Origin: DASYXW01 sp035934405
GTDB lineage: Bacteria > Acidobacteriota > Terriglobia > UBA7540
Assembly (NCBI GenBank): GCA_035934405.1
Contig: DASYXW010000033.1
Span: 1 to 64,000 of the forward strand
Reading direction: 5' to 3'
Length of the DNA stretch: 64,000 nucleotides
A program made the position numbers and the translations under genes. Position 1 is the stretch's first letter; each line of letters opens with the position of its first letter. This document shows positions 35,706 through 45,555 of this stretch, piece by piece. The notes beneath the pieces were generated by a model. It was not told the origin of the DNA, ran no database searches, and was given only the letters and a program-made list of their open reading frames with translations.

Positions 35706-36314
35706 ATGGATGAGCCGAACATCGCGGTGAATCCGCCGGTTGCGGATGCCGTGCCGACACCGGCAAAACCGGCCGCGCCGCCGCGTCCCACGCGGACGGT
35801 CGCGGCGAAGCATGAAGAGGAGAAGACCCAGCCCAACAAGATGCGGCGGCGGCTGATCTGGACGGCGGTGTGGGCCTATCTCGCCGCAAACTTTTTGATG
35901 TTTCTGCGCTTCTTTTTTCCGCGAGCCTTGTTCGAACCCAGCACCGTTCATACCATCGGTTATCCCACGGACTTCTCCCTCGGCGTCGACGAACGATTCA
36001 AGCAATCCGACCGCATTTGGGTGGTGAAAGAACCGGACCGGCTGTTTGTGATTTTTGCGCGCTGCACGCATCTCGGGTGTACTCCGGACTGGAAGCCGGC
36101 CGAGAACAAGTTTAAGTGTCCGTGCCACGGCAGCGGTTACACACCCGAGGGCATCAATTTCGAAGGGCCGGCGCCGCGTCCCATGGATCGGGCGCACGTG
36201 GAACTGGACCCGACGGGGCGGATCGTGACCGATACCAGCCGTCTTTACATGTGGGATCGCTCCAAGGGCGGCCGAGACCAATTTAACGATCCCGGCGCTT
36301 TTATTCCGGTGTAG
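35706..36314 (+). CDS. Rieske iron-sulfur protein of a bc complex
   Basis: The protein has 202 aa. A Pro/Ala-rich N-terminus is followed by one membrane helix (LIWTAVWAYLAANFLMFLRFFF). The 2Fe-2S ligands are in CTHLGC and CPCHGSGY. GPAPRPMDRAHVELDPTGRI is the Pro loop region. It moves electrons from quinol at cytochrome b to the c-type cytochrome of the complex. It is the first gene of the cluster; cytochrome b follows after 67 bp containing a short heptamer array (36334-36362). Confidence 0.94.
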   Translation: MDEPNIAVNPPVADAVPTPAKPAAPPRPTRTVAAKHEEEKTQPNKMRRRLIWTAVWAYLAANFLMFLRFFFPRALFEPSTVHTIGYPTDFSLGVDERFKQSDRIWVVKEPDRLFVIFARCTHLGCTPDWKPAENKFKCPCHGSGYTPEGINFEGPAPRPMDRAHVELDPTGRIVTDTSRLYMWDRSKGGRDQFNDPGAFIPV

Positions 36315-36381
36315 GGAGATTTGTTTACACGATTAAAAGTTGAAAGTTGAGAGTCGAAAGCCGCGGCCAGGGGAGGGCTTG

Positions 36382-37320
36382 ATGGCGGAGCACGGAAACG
36401 GCGCTGACGGTTCTTCGGGGAACGGCTCGGAGAGGCCCGAGAAGGGTAAGGGTCTTGGAGTACTCGTGCAGGACCTGCGCGAAGAAGCCAAAGTCCTGCG
36501 CGAGAAAGCCAAAGAAGATCTCCAGAACCTCAAGAAACCGGAGAAGACCCAGCTTTACAAGTCGATGTTCCGGGTGAAGCACGACGAGAGCGAGCGGAGC
36601 CGCGCTCTCGGCGTCCTCACCAACGTCTTCTTTCACCTGCATCCCGCTAAAGTGAATCGCGACTCGGTCCGCTACAGCTACACCTGGGGCATGGGCGGAA
36701 TCAGCTTCTACCTTTTCATCGTCCTCACGTTCACCGGCATTCTTTTGATGTTCTACTACCATCCCACCAAGGTCCAGGCCTACCGGGACATCATCTACCT
36801 GATGAGCGACGTTCCCTTTGGGAAGTTGCTGCGCAACATGCATCGCTGGGCCGCACACCTGATGGTGATTACCGTGTGGCTGCACATGTTCCGCGTGTTC
36901 CTTACCGGGTCTTACAAGAAACCGCGCGAGTTCAACTGGTGCGTGGGGGTTGTGCTGCTGGTGTTCACGCTGCTGCTTTCTTTTACCGGCTACCTTCTGC
37001 CCGACGACCAGCTTGGGTTTTGGGCGGTCACGGTGGGCACGAACATGGCGCGGGCTACCCCGGGTCTCGGCGCTGAGGGACCCTTGGGACCTCAACTGGG
37101 AATGAACGCGTACAACGATATCCACTTCGCATTACTGGGCGGCTCCATCGTGGATGCCAATGCGCTGCTGCGGGCTTATATCTGGCACTGCATCGCCATC
37201 CCAACGATTCTGCTGATTCTGTTGGTGGTGCACTTCTGGCGGGTGAGGAAAGACGGCGGGATTTCGGGGCCGGCGCCGGTGCAGCTCGAATCGGAGATCA
37301 AGCCGGAACGGAAGTTTTGA
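36382..37320 (+). CDS. Cytochrome b, N-terminal half (b6-like)
   Basis: The protein has 312 aa from ATG 36382 (GGGAGGGCTT upstream). A charged N-terminal extension of about 80 residues (coiled-coil like) precedes four membrane helices. Heme-b ligands are in HRWAAHLMVITVWLHMFRVF and in the last helix IWHCIAIPTILLILLVVHFW. SYTWGMGGISFYLFIVLTFTGILLMFYYHP is typical of the family. The C-terminal helices are encoded separately downstream, as in b6f-type complexes. It forms the quinol oxidation and reduction sites. Confidence 0.93.
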   Translation: MAEHGNGADGSSGNGSERPEKGKGLGVLVQDLREEAKVLREKAKEDLQNLKKPEKTQLYKSMFRVKHDESERSRALGVLTNVFFHLHPAKVNRDSVRYSYTWGMGGISFYLFIVLTFTGILLMFYYHPTKVQAYRDIIYLMSDVPFGKLLRNMHRWAAHLMVITVWLHMFRVFLTGSYKKPREFNWCVGVVLLVFTLLLSFTGYLLPDDQLGFWAVTVGTNMARATPGLGAEGPLGPQLGMNAYNDIHFALLGGSIVDANALLRAYIWHCIAIPTILLILLVVHFWRVRKDGGISGPAPVQLESEIKPERKF

Positions 37321-37397
37321 AGACAGTCGAAAGTCCAAGGTCGAAAGTTCAATCCTTGACTTTCGACTTTCAACTCTCGACTTTCAACTTTTGACCG
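37319..37397. repeat. Inverted 7-bp array between the two cytochrome b genes
   Basis: GTCGAAAGTCCAAGGTCGAAAG (37326-37347) faces ACTTTCGACTTTCAACTCTCGACTTTC-type units (37359-37386). It can fold into a stem-loop between the two cistrons. The same unit type is found in the atpH-atpA gap. Confidence 0.85.
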
Positions 37398-37410
37398 TTT
37401 TGGGGTTTCC

Positions 37411-38346
37411 ATGGACTGGAAGCAACTCTGGGACATCATTTCGACCCCGGATAATATTCCGATCGCCGCCATCGCCGTCTTCGTCCCGTTCTATTCCTGG
37501 CTGGCCCTTCGCCAGGCCCGGGCCAACGACCGCCTGATCGCGCAACTGGAAGCCGACCCGCAACTGGCCAAGACGCACCACCGCAAGACTCAGCCGTGGA
37601 AGCCGGGCTGGCTGAAAGAGGTCCACACCTGGCCGTACCTGATGCGCATCGAGTTTCTGGCGGCGCTGATCGTCACGGTGATTCTCACCGTCTGGTCGAT
37701 CACGCTGAACGCGCCGCTGGAGGAGCTGTCCAATCCCAACCTAACCATGAATCCCGCCAAGGCGCCGTGGTACTTCCTCGGCTTGCAGGAGATGCTGGTT
37801 TATTTCGACCCCTGGCTGGCGGGCGTGGTGTTCCCCACGCTCATCATTGTGGGGCTCATGGTGATTCCGTACATTGACGCCAATCCGCTGGGGTCGGGTT
37901 ACTACACGTTGAAGCAGCGCAAGTGGGCGATTGTCACCTTTGGCTTCGGGTTCATTGTTTTGTGGATTTTGATGGTGTTTATCGGCACCTTCCTGCGCGG
38001 TCCCGGGTGGGTGCTCTTTCCGCTCGGCAAGACATGGGACCCCACTTACCAGCCTTATGCGGTGAATCGGGACTTGCCCGACCTTTTCCATATTACTTCG
38101 ATGACCGGGAAGTCGATTTTCGGCTTTGTTGTCGTGGCGCTGTACTTCCTGGTGATGGGCCTCGCGCTGCACAAGCTGATCACGCGGAAGGGACTGAATC
38201 GGAAGATATACGAACGCATGAGCTTGATCCAATACGCCACGATGCAGTTCTTTCTGATCTCGATGGTGGCGCTGCCGATCAAGATTCTTATCCGGCTGCT
38301 TTTCAACATCAAGTATGTTTGGATTACTCCGTGGTTCAACGTCTAG
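37411..38346 (+). CDS. Cytochrome b, C-terminal half (subunit IV-like)
   Basis: The protein has 311 aa. It has an N-terminal helix, then a membrane domain with NPLEELSNPNLTMNPAKAPWYFLGLQEMLVYFDPWLAGVVFPTLIIVGL: the PW(Y/F)F motif (here KAPWYFLGLQEM) corresponds to the PEWY region of the quinol-oxidation site in related proteins. Additional helices (WAIVTFGFGFIVLWILMVFIGTFLRGPGW and a C-terminal pair) make it longer than plastid subunit IV. It works with the upstream b6-like gene. Confidence 0.9.
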   Translation: MDWKQLWDIISTPDNIPIAAIAVFVPFYSWLALRQARANDRLIAQLEADPQLAKTHHRKTQPWKPGWLKEVHTWPYLMRIEFLAALIVTVILTVWSITLNAPLEELSNPNLTMNPAKAPWYFLGLQEMLVYFDPWLAGVVFPTLIIVGLMVIPYIDANPLGSGYYTLKQRKWAIVTFGFGFIVLWILMVFIGTFLRGPGWVLFPLGKTWDPTYQPYAVNRDLPDLFHITSMTGKSIFGFVVVALYFLVMGLALHKLITRKGLNRKIYERMSLIQYATMQFFLISMVALPIKILIRLLFNIKYVWITPWFNV

Positions 38347-38418
38347 GCAGCGATCGGGCGTGAGTTTCAGCCGGGGCGGTTCACGTCTCTTCTGCTGACC
38401 GCTGAGAGCTCTATCACT

Positions 38419-41400
38419 ATGTCTCCTGATACTTCGGACCGGGATCCGATCACAAACCAATCGCTCTCATTGCTTCTGCTCATCAGCGCCCTGCTGATGG
38501 TAGCTTCGCTCGGTTGGGCGCTTTACGACGAGTTCTATGGCCTGCGCCCCTGGAAGGCGTACGAGCAGGAGTTCGCCGTCAAATACAGCGCCTTTTTGGA
38601 GAAGCAGAAACCGAAGCAGGAGGCCGCCGAAAAGGCGATCAAGACTTCCCCCGGATACCAGGCCCTGCAGGCGCAGGCGGACGCGCTCCAGAAGTCGGTG
38701 GAGCCGCAGCTCCGGCAACTGGACGAGCAGGCGGCGCTGGTCGACCAGCGGCTGGCGGTGATCACGCTCAAATACACGGACGCCCACGCCCACGTCACCG
38801 ACATGGTGTGGCGCATCGAGCACAATTCCGGAAGCTCGAAGAAATCCTGGCAATCGGACCTGACGGAGTTTGAGAAGGGGCCTTTCAAGTATCAAGCCGT
38901 CTCCCTCAGCGACGGAAGAGTGAACGCCGAGAGCGTTGACTACGAGCATCTGGAGGACGATTTCAAGGCGCTGCAAGCGGAGAAGGGCGAGCTGCTGGTC
39001 CGCAAAGGCGACGTTCTGCGCCCGGTATCGGAGTTAAGAGCCAAACTCCAATCTTATTTTAAGGAGCACATGGACGGCTTGACGGCGACGCAAATCCAGG
39101 GACTCATTGAGAAGACCCGGTCCATGGATATCGCCATTAAGCAAATCAACCTTCCCGACGCCGGCATCATTGACCGCTGCGAGTCCTGCCACCTCGGCAT
39201 TCGCGAGCCGTTGACCATTACGGCCAAAGACATGGGCGGTGAACGCGCTTTTGTGAGTCACCCCGACCCCGACCTGCTCAAGATTCACGATCCGGACAAA
39301 TTCGGCTGCACTCCCTGCCACAACGGCAACGGCATGCAGCTCGACAGCGTGAAGCAGGCGCACGGCGAGTACGAGCACTGGCTCGCGCCACTCTACCACG
39401 GGTCCGGACTGAAGGGTGTCTCGCCGGGCGCCTACATGGAAGCCGGCTGCCAACAATGCCACGCCAGTGACATGATTGTGGACCACGCCCCGGTGCTCTC
39501 GGCCGGCAAAGATCTTTTCCAGTGGCGCGGCTGTGTGGGCTGCCATCGCTTTCAGAAATACGACACGGCGCCGGAGGACTTGACCGCGGCCGCCCAAACG
39601 CTCGATCAGAACGCCAAGCAGCGGGCTCAGGATTTGACCGACGCCGCCAAGGCGAACGCGGCGGGCGACCGCGCGCCGGATAACGCTACGGCGCGCAAAG
39701 ATTATGCCCAGGCTGAGGATCTGCGCCTGGCGGTAACCAAGATTGATCTGGAGACCGACCAGATCAATCGTCGCGTGAAGTTTTTGCAGATGGACCGCAA
39801 AAAAGTTGGGCCGGACTTGAAGGAGGTTCGCGCCAAGCTGCGTCCGGAATGGATTCCGGTGTGGCTGAAGAATCCTCACGCTTTCCGTCCCACCACGCGC
39901 ATGCCGCGCTTCCGGCTCGACGAAGATGAGTTGCCGGCGGTGGCTGCCTTCATCTGGCAGAGCGGCCTGGACGTGAAGGCTCCGAGCCAGGCGCCGGGCG
40001 ACCCGGCGAAGGGCAAAGTGAGCTTCGAGTCGCGCGGCTGCATGGCCTGTCACGCGGTCGGGGAAGGGGCGAACGCGGTGGGTGGATGGTTCGGCGCCAA
40101 CCTCAGCCGCGTGGGCGAGAAGGAGAACTACGACTATCTGGTGCGCTGGATCCACAATCCGCGCGAGCGCTCGGCTCCCTATTGTCCGGTCGAGAAGCGC
40201 GACCTCACCGCGGCGGATTACGCCAAGCACAACCTTCCTTACGTCTTCGACCTCGACCACTCCAAGTGCCCGAACGACGGCGCCGAGCTGGTGGTGGAGC
40301 AAATGACGCCGATGCCCAACCTGCGGCTCTCGTGGGAAGAGTCGCGCGACATCGCCAGCTACCTGATGACGCTCAAGGAAAAGGATCCCTCCAGCTACCC
40401 TGCCGCGCCCTACCTGAACGACCCCAAGCTCAAAGCCCAGGGCAGGGAAATCGTGCAGCGCTATGGCTGCGCCGGCTGTCACGAGATTGCGGGTCTTGAA
40501 GACGAGACGCGGATCGGCACCGAGCTGACCGCCGAGGGCAGCAAGCCGCTCGAGCAGATGGACTTCGCGCTGTATATCCGCCAGGCCAAGGACGATGGCT
40601 GGTGGACCCCCAAGGGCTTCTTTGAGCACAAGCTGACCCGGCCGGAAATGTATGATGATGGCATGTTGAAGGCCGAGGGCGAAGAACTAAAGATGCCCGA
40701 TTTCTTCGAACCTCAGAACGGCGATATCACGAAGAAGTGGACGCCGAAGGACCTGCCGCTGGAGTCGCAGCAACAGATTGCCGAGCTCACCACGTTCCTG
40801 ATGGGCAGTGTGAGTCCCCGGTATCCGTCGAAGTACTTTCACCTGCCCGCCGGGCAGCAGAAGGATATTCAGGACGGCTGGTGGGTGGTGAAGAAATACA
40901 ACTGCATGGGCTGCCACCAGTTCACTCTCGACCAGTCGTCCGTCTTGATGACGCTCCCGCAGTACCAGACGCCCGACGGGAAGGGCCAGTTGCCGCCGCG
41001 CCTGGTTACCGAAGGGGCGCGCGTCAATCCCGACTGGCTGGCAAGGTTCCTGGCGAATCCCGCCTTGAGCGACAACGATACGGATCGCGACGGAGTGCGC
41101 AGTTACCTCAAGGTCCGCATGCCGACATTCTATTTTTCGCCCATCGAAGTGCGGAAGCTGGTGCGTTTTTTCCAGGCGCTCTCGGCGCAGCCGCTGCCTT
41201 ATATTCCACAAAAGCTGGAACCGCTTTCGACCGAGGAGATCGCGATGGCGCGGGCGCTCTTCACCAGCAAAGGAGCGCCGTGCTTGAAGTGTCACGCCGT
41301 CGGATTGCCCGCGCACGATCAGTACGCTTCGGCGCCCAATTTCCTGCTGGCGCAAGACCGTTTGAAACCCGATTGGGTGACCCACTGGATTCTTGACCCG

Positions 41401-41688
41401 GCGCTGATTGACCCTGGTACCGCGATGCCTTCCGGCCTGTTCAAGCAGTCCGATGGCCACTGGGTTTTCAACGGGCCCACGCCGCCGATCTTCAAAGGCT
41501 ACGAAGGGGATCAGGCGAGTCTTGTGATGCGCTATCTCTTTGAGCTGACGCCGTCGGAGCAACAAAAACTGATTCAGATGACCGGCGCCGGAATGAGCGC
41601 GGTTCCGGCCAAGAGCACGTCCGGGCTGAGGCGGGAACCCGCTTCGCAGGCCTCCCTTTCAGGGATGCGGAGGAGTGCCGGGCGTTAG
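38419..41688 (+). CDS. Octaheme c-type cytochrome of the bc/oxidase cluster
   Basis: The protein has 1089 aa. It has one N-terminal helix (LLLLISALLMVASLGWALY), a coiled-coil region at about 45-240, then eight CxxCH heme sites at C254, C297, C344, C372, C541, C684, C829 and C955. Cytochrome c-like motifs (MPRFRLDEDE, MPTFYFSPIEVRKL, MPSGLF) could provide Met axial ligands. It takes the place of cytochrome c1/f and could bridge to the oxidase. The last ~25 residues (GLRREPASQASLSGMRRSAGR) look like translated repeat sequence. It overlaps slightly the region before the next gene. Confidence 0.9.
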   Translation: MSPDTSDRDPITNQSLSLLLLISALLMVASLGWALYDEFYGLRPWKAYEQEFAVKYSAFLEKQKPKQEAAEKAIKTSPGYQALQAQADALQKSVEPQLRQLDEQAALVDQRLAVITLKYTDAHAHVTDMVWRIEHNSGSSKKSWQSDLTEFEKGPFKYQAVSLSDGRVNAESVDYEHLEDDFKALQAEKGELLVRKGDVLRPVSELRAKLQSYFKEHMDGLTATQIQGLIEKTRSMDIAIKQINLPDAGIIDRCESCHLGIREPLTITAKDMGGERAFVSHPDPDLLKIHDPDKFGCTPCHNGNGMQLDSVKQAHGEYEHWLAPLYHGSGLKGVSPGAYMEAGCQQCHASDMIVDHAPVLSAGKDLFQWRGCVGCHRFQKYDTAPEDLTAAAQTLDQNAKQRAQDLTDAAKANAAGDRAPDNATARKDYAQAEDLRLAVTKIDLETDQINRRVKFLQMDRKKVGPDLKEVRAKLRPEWIPVWLKNPHAFRPTTRMPRFRLDEDELPAVAAFIWQSGLDVKAPSQAPGDPAKGKVSFESRGCMACHAVGEGANAVGGWFGANLSRVGEKENYDYLVRWIHNPRERSAPYCPVEKRDLTAADYAKHNLPYVFDLDHSKCPNDGAELVVEQMTPMPNLRLSWEESRDIASYLMTLKEKDPSSYPAAPYLNDPKLKAQGREIVQRYGCAGCHEIAGLEDETRIGTELTAEGSKPLEQMDFALYIRQAKDDGWWTPKGFFEHKLTRPEMYDDGMLKAEGEELKMPDFFEPQNGDITKKWTPKDLPLESQQQIAELTTFLMGSVSPRYPSKYFHLPAGQQKDIQDGWWVVKKYNCMGCHQFTLDQSSVLMTLPQYQTPDGKGQLPPRLVTEGARVNPDWLARFLANPALSDNDTDRDGVRSYLKVRMPTFYFSPIEVRKLVRFFQALSAQPLPYIPQKLEPLSTEEIAMARALFTSKGAPCLKCHAVGLPAHDQYASAPNFLLAQDRLKPDWVTHWILDPALIDPGTAMPSGLFKQSDGHWVFNGPTPPIFKGYEGDQASLVMRYLFELTPSEQQKLIQMTGAGMSAVPAKSTSGLRREPASQASLSGMRRSAGR

Positions 41689-41752
41689 AATTTCACGCTG
41701 GCCTGGAGGGCGGCGTGAGGAGAAATTCAAACTCAATGGAAAGGTTTTCAAA

Positions 41753-42547
41753 ATGAACAAAACGAGATTGATTGCAATGACCATCCTGGTTGCGGCGCTC
41801 TTCCTGGCGGGTTGCAGCAAGAAGGAATCGACGGAAACGTCCTCGGAGGAGTCGAGTTCCATGCCTGCTGCGGCGGCGACTCCCATCGACCAGTCCACGG
41901 TCGGCGAGGTCACGGGCAAGATCATGTTCCAGGGCACGAAGCCGAAGCTGGCGGTGATTCACATGGATCAGGACCCGGTGTGCGTCAGTAAGCACAGCGA
42001 GCCCGTGCACGTCGAGGACGGCGAAGTGAACGATGACGGCACGCTGCCCAACGTTTTCGTCTACGTCAAGGAAGGCGCGGAGAAATACACGTTCGCCACG
42101 CCAACCGACGCCGTGACGCTCGACCAGAACGGCTGCATGTACAAGCCGCACGTCGTGGGTCTCATGGCGGGCCAAACGCTGCACATTGTTTCGAGCGATG
42201 CCACCACGCACAACATCCACCCTCTGCCCAAGGACAACCGCGAGTGGAACGAGTCGCAGCCTCCCGGCGCCGCGCCCCTTGACAAGGTCTTCGCGCGCCC
42301 CGAGGTCATGATTCCGGTGAAGTGCAACCAGCATCCTTGGATGCGGTCCTACATCGGCGTGGTGAACAATCCCTTCTATTTCGTTACGGGCGCCGACGGC
42401 ACGTACACGCTGAAGGGGCTGCCTCCGGGCGATTACACCATCGAGGCCTGGACGGCGATCGGCGGGCCGAGCGGGCAGACGCAGGACCAAAAAGTGACCG
42501 TGTCACCGAAGGGCACCGCGTCGCTGGATTTCACGTTTAAGTCTTAG
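41753..42547 (+). CDS. Cupredoxin-like lipoprotein with carboxypeptidase-regulatory-like tail
   Basis: The protein has 264 aa from ATG 41753. A lipoprotein signal (LVAALFLAGCSKKE) is followed by a Ser/Glu/Ala-rich linker. The domain contains DATTHNIHPLP and IPVKCNQHPWMRSYIGVVNNPFYFVTGADGTYTLKGLPPGDYTIEAW. His, Cys-x2-His and Met in this order fit a type 1 copper site, and the last part resembles a carboxypeptidase-regulatory beta-strand. Located between the bc complex and oxidase subunit II, it is a good candidate for the mobile electron carrier; this is inferred. Confidence 0.82.
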   Translation: MNKTRLIAMTILVAALFLAGCSKKESTETSSEESSSMPAAAATPIDQSTVGEVTGKIMFQGTKPKLAVIHMDQDPVCVSKHSEPVHVEDGEVNDDGTLPNVFVYVKEGAEKYTFATPTDAVTLDQNGCMYKPHVVGLMAGQTLHIVSSDATTHNIHPLPKDNREWNESQPPGAAPLDKVFARPEVMIPVKCNQHPWMRSYIGVVNNPFYFVTGADGTYTLKGLPPGDYTIEAWTAIGGPSGQTQDQKVTVSPKGTASLDFTFKS

Positions 42548-42551
42548 GAGC

Positions 42552-42604
42552 GGTCGCCGCGGCGACCTGCGCCTTTTCTTGGGCAGGCCAAGGCCTGCCC
42601 CTAC
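42552..42604. repeat. Two palindromes between cupredoxin gene and subunit II gene
   Basis: GGTCGCCGCGGCGACC (42552-42567) and GGGCAGGCC-AA-GGCCTGCCC-CTAC (42581-42604). The first core also occurs at 229-242 and 20957-20970. Either could act as an mRNA stabiliser or attenuator. Confidence 0.7.
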
Positions 42605-42628
42605 CCAGGAACTTTGCAGGAGCGAAAT

Positions 42629-43447
42629 ATGGGGTTAGCCATAGCTCTCGTCATCACTCTGATCACGGCGGCCTCCGTGTACATCTTCGCGGCCCACGTC
42701 TGGTGGCTCCCCGTCGACATCTCCACCCACGGGGCGGGCATTGATCGTCAGTTCATCCTCACGCTCGTCTTTTGCGGCGTGATCTTCGTGCTCGCTCAGC
42801 TTGGGCTCGCCCTGTTCGTCTGGAAGTACCGCGACCGCGGCGACAAGCGCAAGGTGACCTATTCCCACGGCAACAACCGGCTCGAAGCCACCTGGACCAC
42901 CGCCGCAGCCATTCTGTTCATCGGCTTGAACCTGATGGGCTACCGCATCTGGGCCAACATGCACTTTACCGGCGCCGCGCCCGGGGCTTTGCAGATCGAA
43001 GTTCAGGGGCAGCAGTTTGCTTACTATTTCCGCTATGCGGGACCCGACGGCAAGTTCGGTCCCCTGCACGTGGATAAGGTGGACGATGCGACCGGCAACT
43101 TTTTCGGCCTCGACCGCGACCACGACCCCGATTCGAAGGACGATATCGTCACCGCCACACTGGGGATTCCGGTAAATCGCCCTGTCGAGCTGCTGTTGCG
43201 CTCGAAGGACGTGGGACATTCGTTTTACGTCCGCGAGCTTCGCGTCCAGCAGGACATGCTGCCCGGCCTCGAGATTCCCATTCACTTCACCGCCACCGAC
43301 GAGGCTCTGAAACACCAGAATGGCCGCTACGAAATCGTCTGCACCCAGCTTTGCGGGCTGGGGCATTATAAAATGCGTGCATTCCTACAGGTGATGACCG
43401 AGGCGGACTTTGAAAAGTGGCTACAGCAGCAGGCAGCATCGCAGTGA
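42629..43447 (+). CDS. coxB: Cytochrome c oxidase subunit II (CuA)
   Basis: The protein has 272 aa from ATG 42629 (GCAGGAGCGAAAT upstream). It has two N-terminal membrane helices. The CuA motif CTQLCGLGHYKM is intact, and VGHSFYVRELRVQQDMLPGLE is the usual upstream ligand region. There is no C-terminal cytochrome c domain, so the enzyme depends on a separate donor such as the upstream cupredoxin or multiheme protein. Confidence 0.95.
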   Translation: MGLAIALVITLITAASVYIFAAHVWWLPVDISTHGAGIDRQFILTLVFCGVIFVLAQLGLALFVWKYRDRGDKRKVTYSHGNNRLEATWTTAAAILFIGLNLMGYRIWANMHFTGAAPGALQIEVQGQQFAYYFRYAGPDGKFGPLHVDKVDDATGNFFGLDRDHDPDSKDDIVTATLGIPVNRPVELLLRSKDVGHSFYVRELRVQQDMLPGLEIPIHFTATDEALKHQNGRYEIVCTQLCGLGHYKMRAFLQVMTEADFEKWLQQQAASQ

Positions 43448-43499
43448 AGTAATTGAGTCATTGGGTGATTGAGCGGCCCGATCTGACAGGAGGTTGGTA

Positions 43500-45275
43500 A
43501 TGGCCGAAATGCACGCCGAGGTGGCCCACGCGCACCACGCGCCGACGAACTTCATCAGCAAATACATCTTCAGCCTCGACCACAAGGTGATCGGGAAGCA
43601 GTACTACTTCCTGGCCCTGGCCTCGGTCGTAGTGGGGATCATCCTTTCGGTGCTGATGCGCCTGCACCTGGTCTGGCCCGACGTCCACATCCCGTGGCTC
43701 TCGGCGCTGTCGCCGGCCGGCGCTCCGGGCGGCGTCATGACGCCGGAGTACTACCTGTCGCTCATGACCATGCACGGCACGCTGATGGTGTTCTTCGTGC
43801 TCACCACCGCGCCGCAGGCGGGCTTCGGCAACTACGTCCTGCCCATCCAGATCGGCGCAGAAGATATGGCCTTCCCCCGCCTGAACATGCTTTCCTTCTG
43901 GACCACGTTTCTCGGCTTCGTGGTTCTGATGGCCGCCTTCTTTGTCCCGGACGGCCCGCCGCTTTCCGGCTGGACCGCCTACGCGCCGCTCACCGCCATC
44001 GGCTCCATCGCTGGCCCCGGCGAGGGCATGGGCCAGAATCTGTGGATTATCTCCATCGCCTTGTTCTGCGTCGGCTCGCTGATGGGCGCTCTCAACTTCA
44101 TCGCCACCACGCTGGACCTTCGCACTCGCGGCATGAAGATGTCGCGGCTGCCGTTGTGCGTCTGGGCCTGGTTCATCACCGCGATCCTGGCGCTGCTGTC
44201 GTTCGCGGTGCTCTTCGCCGCCGCAGTCCTCCTGATGCTTGATCGCGTCGGCGGCACCAGCTTCTTTGTCCCGGCCGGCCTGATTGTGAGTGACCGCGTG
44301 CTCTCGAACCATAGCGGCGGCGCGCCGCTCCTCTGGCAGCACCTCTTCTGGTTCTTCGGCCACCCCGAGGTTTACATCGCCATCCTGCCCGGCATGGGCA
44401 TCACCTCGCACGTGCTCTCCACCTTTTCGCGCAAGCCGATTTTCGGTTACAAGGCGATGGTGGGCGCCATGATGGCCATCGGCTTCCTCGGCTTCATGGT
44501 GTGGGGCCATCACATGTTTGTGAGCGGCATGAGCCCCTACTCCGGCTTTGCCTTCTCGGTGATGACCATGGCCATCGGCGTCCCTTCCGCCATCAAGACC
44601 TTCAACTGGCTGGGGACCCTTTGGGGCGGCAAGATTCGGTTCACCACGGCTATGCTGTTTGCCATCGGTTTCGTCTCGCTCTTCGTTTCCGGCGGATTAA
44701 GTGGTCTCTTTCTCGCCCAGCCGGCCGTGGACGTCTATTTGCACGCCACCTACTTTGTGGTCGGACATTTCCATCTGGTCATGGGTGTCGCCGCCATCTT
44801 CGGCATGTTCGCGGGAACTTTCTTCTGGTTTCCCAAGATGTTTGGCCGCATGATGAACGAGACTTTGGGCAAGATCCATTTCTGGATCACCTTCGTCGGC
44901 GTCTATTGCATCTTCATGCCCATGCACTTTCTGGGCGTCACCGGCAACGTGCGGCGCTACTCCACCTTTGTGGACGATTTCCTGAAGCCGCTGATTCCGT
45001 TGCATGAGTTCATGTCCATTGCGGCGTTCATCACCGCCGGCGCGCAACTGATTTTCCTGTTCAACCTGTTCTGGAGCATGTTCAAGGGCCAGAAGGCGAC
45101 GGAGAACCCCTGGGAGGCCACGTCGCTCGAATGGACCATTCCCTCGCCGCCGCCGTTCGATAATTTTGCCGGCAAGCATCCGGTGGTCTATCATGGTCCG
45201 TACGAGTTCGGCGTGCCCGGAGCCGCGAAAGACTACATCATGCAGGATTCGCATGAGACCGTGCCGGCCACGTGA
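43500..45275 (+). CDS. coxA: Cytochrome c oxidase subunit I
   Basis: The protein has 591 aa from ATG 43500 (ACAGGAGGTTGGTA upstream). The catalytic core is seen as WFFGHPEVYIAILPGMG (CuB His and the cross-linked Tyr of the A-type enzymes), GHHMFVSGMSP (CuB His pair) and HATYFVVGHFHLVMGVAAIFGMFAG (heme a and a3 His). It reduces O2 and pumps protons. Confidence 0.97.
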   Translation: MAEMHAEVAHAHHAPTNFISKYIFSLDHKVIGKQYYFLALASVVVGIILSVLMRLHLVWPDVHIPWLSALSPAGAPGGVMTPEYYLSLMTMHGTLMVFFVLTTAPQAGFGNYVLPIQIGAEDMAFPRLNMLSFWTTFLGFVVLMAAFFVPDGPPLSGWTAYAPLTAIGSIAGPGEGMGQNLWIISIALFCVGSLMGALNFIATTLDLRTRGMKMSRLPLCVWAWFITAILALLSFAVLFAAAVLLMLDRVGGTSFFVPAGLIVSDRVLSNHSGGAPLLWQHLFWFFGHPEVYIAILPGMGITSHVLSTFSRKPIFGYKAMVGAMMAIGFLGFMVWGHHMFVSGMSPYSGFAFSVMTMAIGVPSAIKTFNWLGTLWGGKIRFTTAMLFAIGFVSLFVSGGLSGLFLAQPAVDVYLHATYFVVGHFHLVMGVAAIFGMFAGTFFWFPKMFGRMMNETLGKIHFWITFVGVYCIFMPMHFLGVTGNVRRYSTFVDDFLKPLIPLHEFMSIAAFITAGAQLIFLFNLFWSMFKGQKATENPWEATSLEWTIPSPPPFDNFAGKHPVVYHGPYEFGVPGAAKDYIMQDSHETVPAT

Positions 45276-45555
45276 CGTTTGGGCGCGGGATGAGGCCTCG
45301 CTCTTGCACACTCAAGTTGTTTAGGAACGAAGCTAAATAACTTATTGAAAACAAAGGAAAGCAGTGAGAATTTGGCGGGAACGAACCGGAACAACCGAAA
45401 TGTAAACTGGCTTAAGCGATTGAAATGAAGGAAGTTAAATAAAGTTTGTAAAGCGAAAAGTCACTTATCTCTTTGATGTTAAGCAAGTTAAGTGATTTGT
45501 GGGAGCCTGGGTTCGGGGTTTTTTAGACCTCCGGCACCGGAATCAGGTTAGAACG
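45276..45555. other. AT-rich gap between oxidase subunits I and III
   Basis: This 280-bp stretch is markedly richer in A+T than its surroundings and has no gene. At 45338-45356 it carries AACTTATTGAAAACAAAG, preceded by AACGAAGC, the same block as in the atpD leader on the sense strand. Repeated AAGTTAAGTGA-like words occur near 45480-45495. An internal promoter or RNA-processing site is possible. Confidence 0.5.

Noticed and set aside
39034..40629. 531-codon open frame on the minus strand
   Set aside because: Antisense to the octaheme cytochrome gene, whose eight CxxCH sites fix the correct strand and frame.
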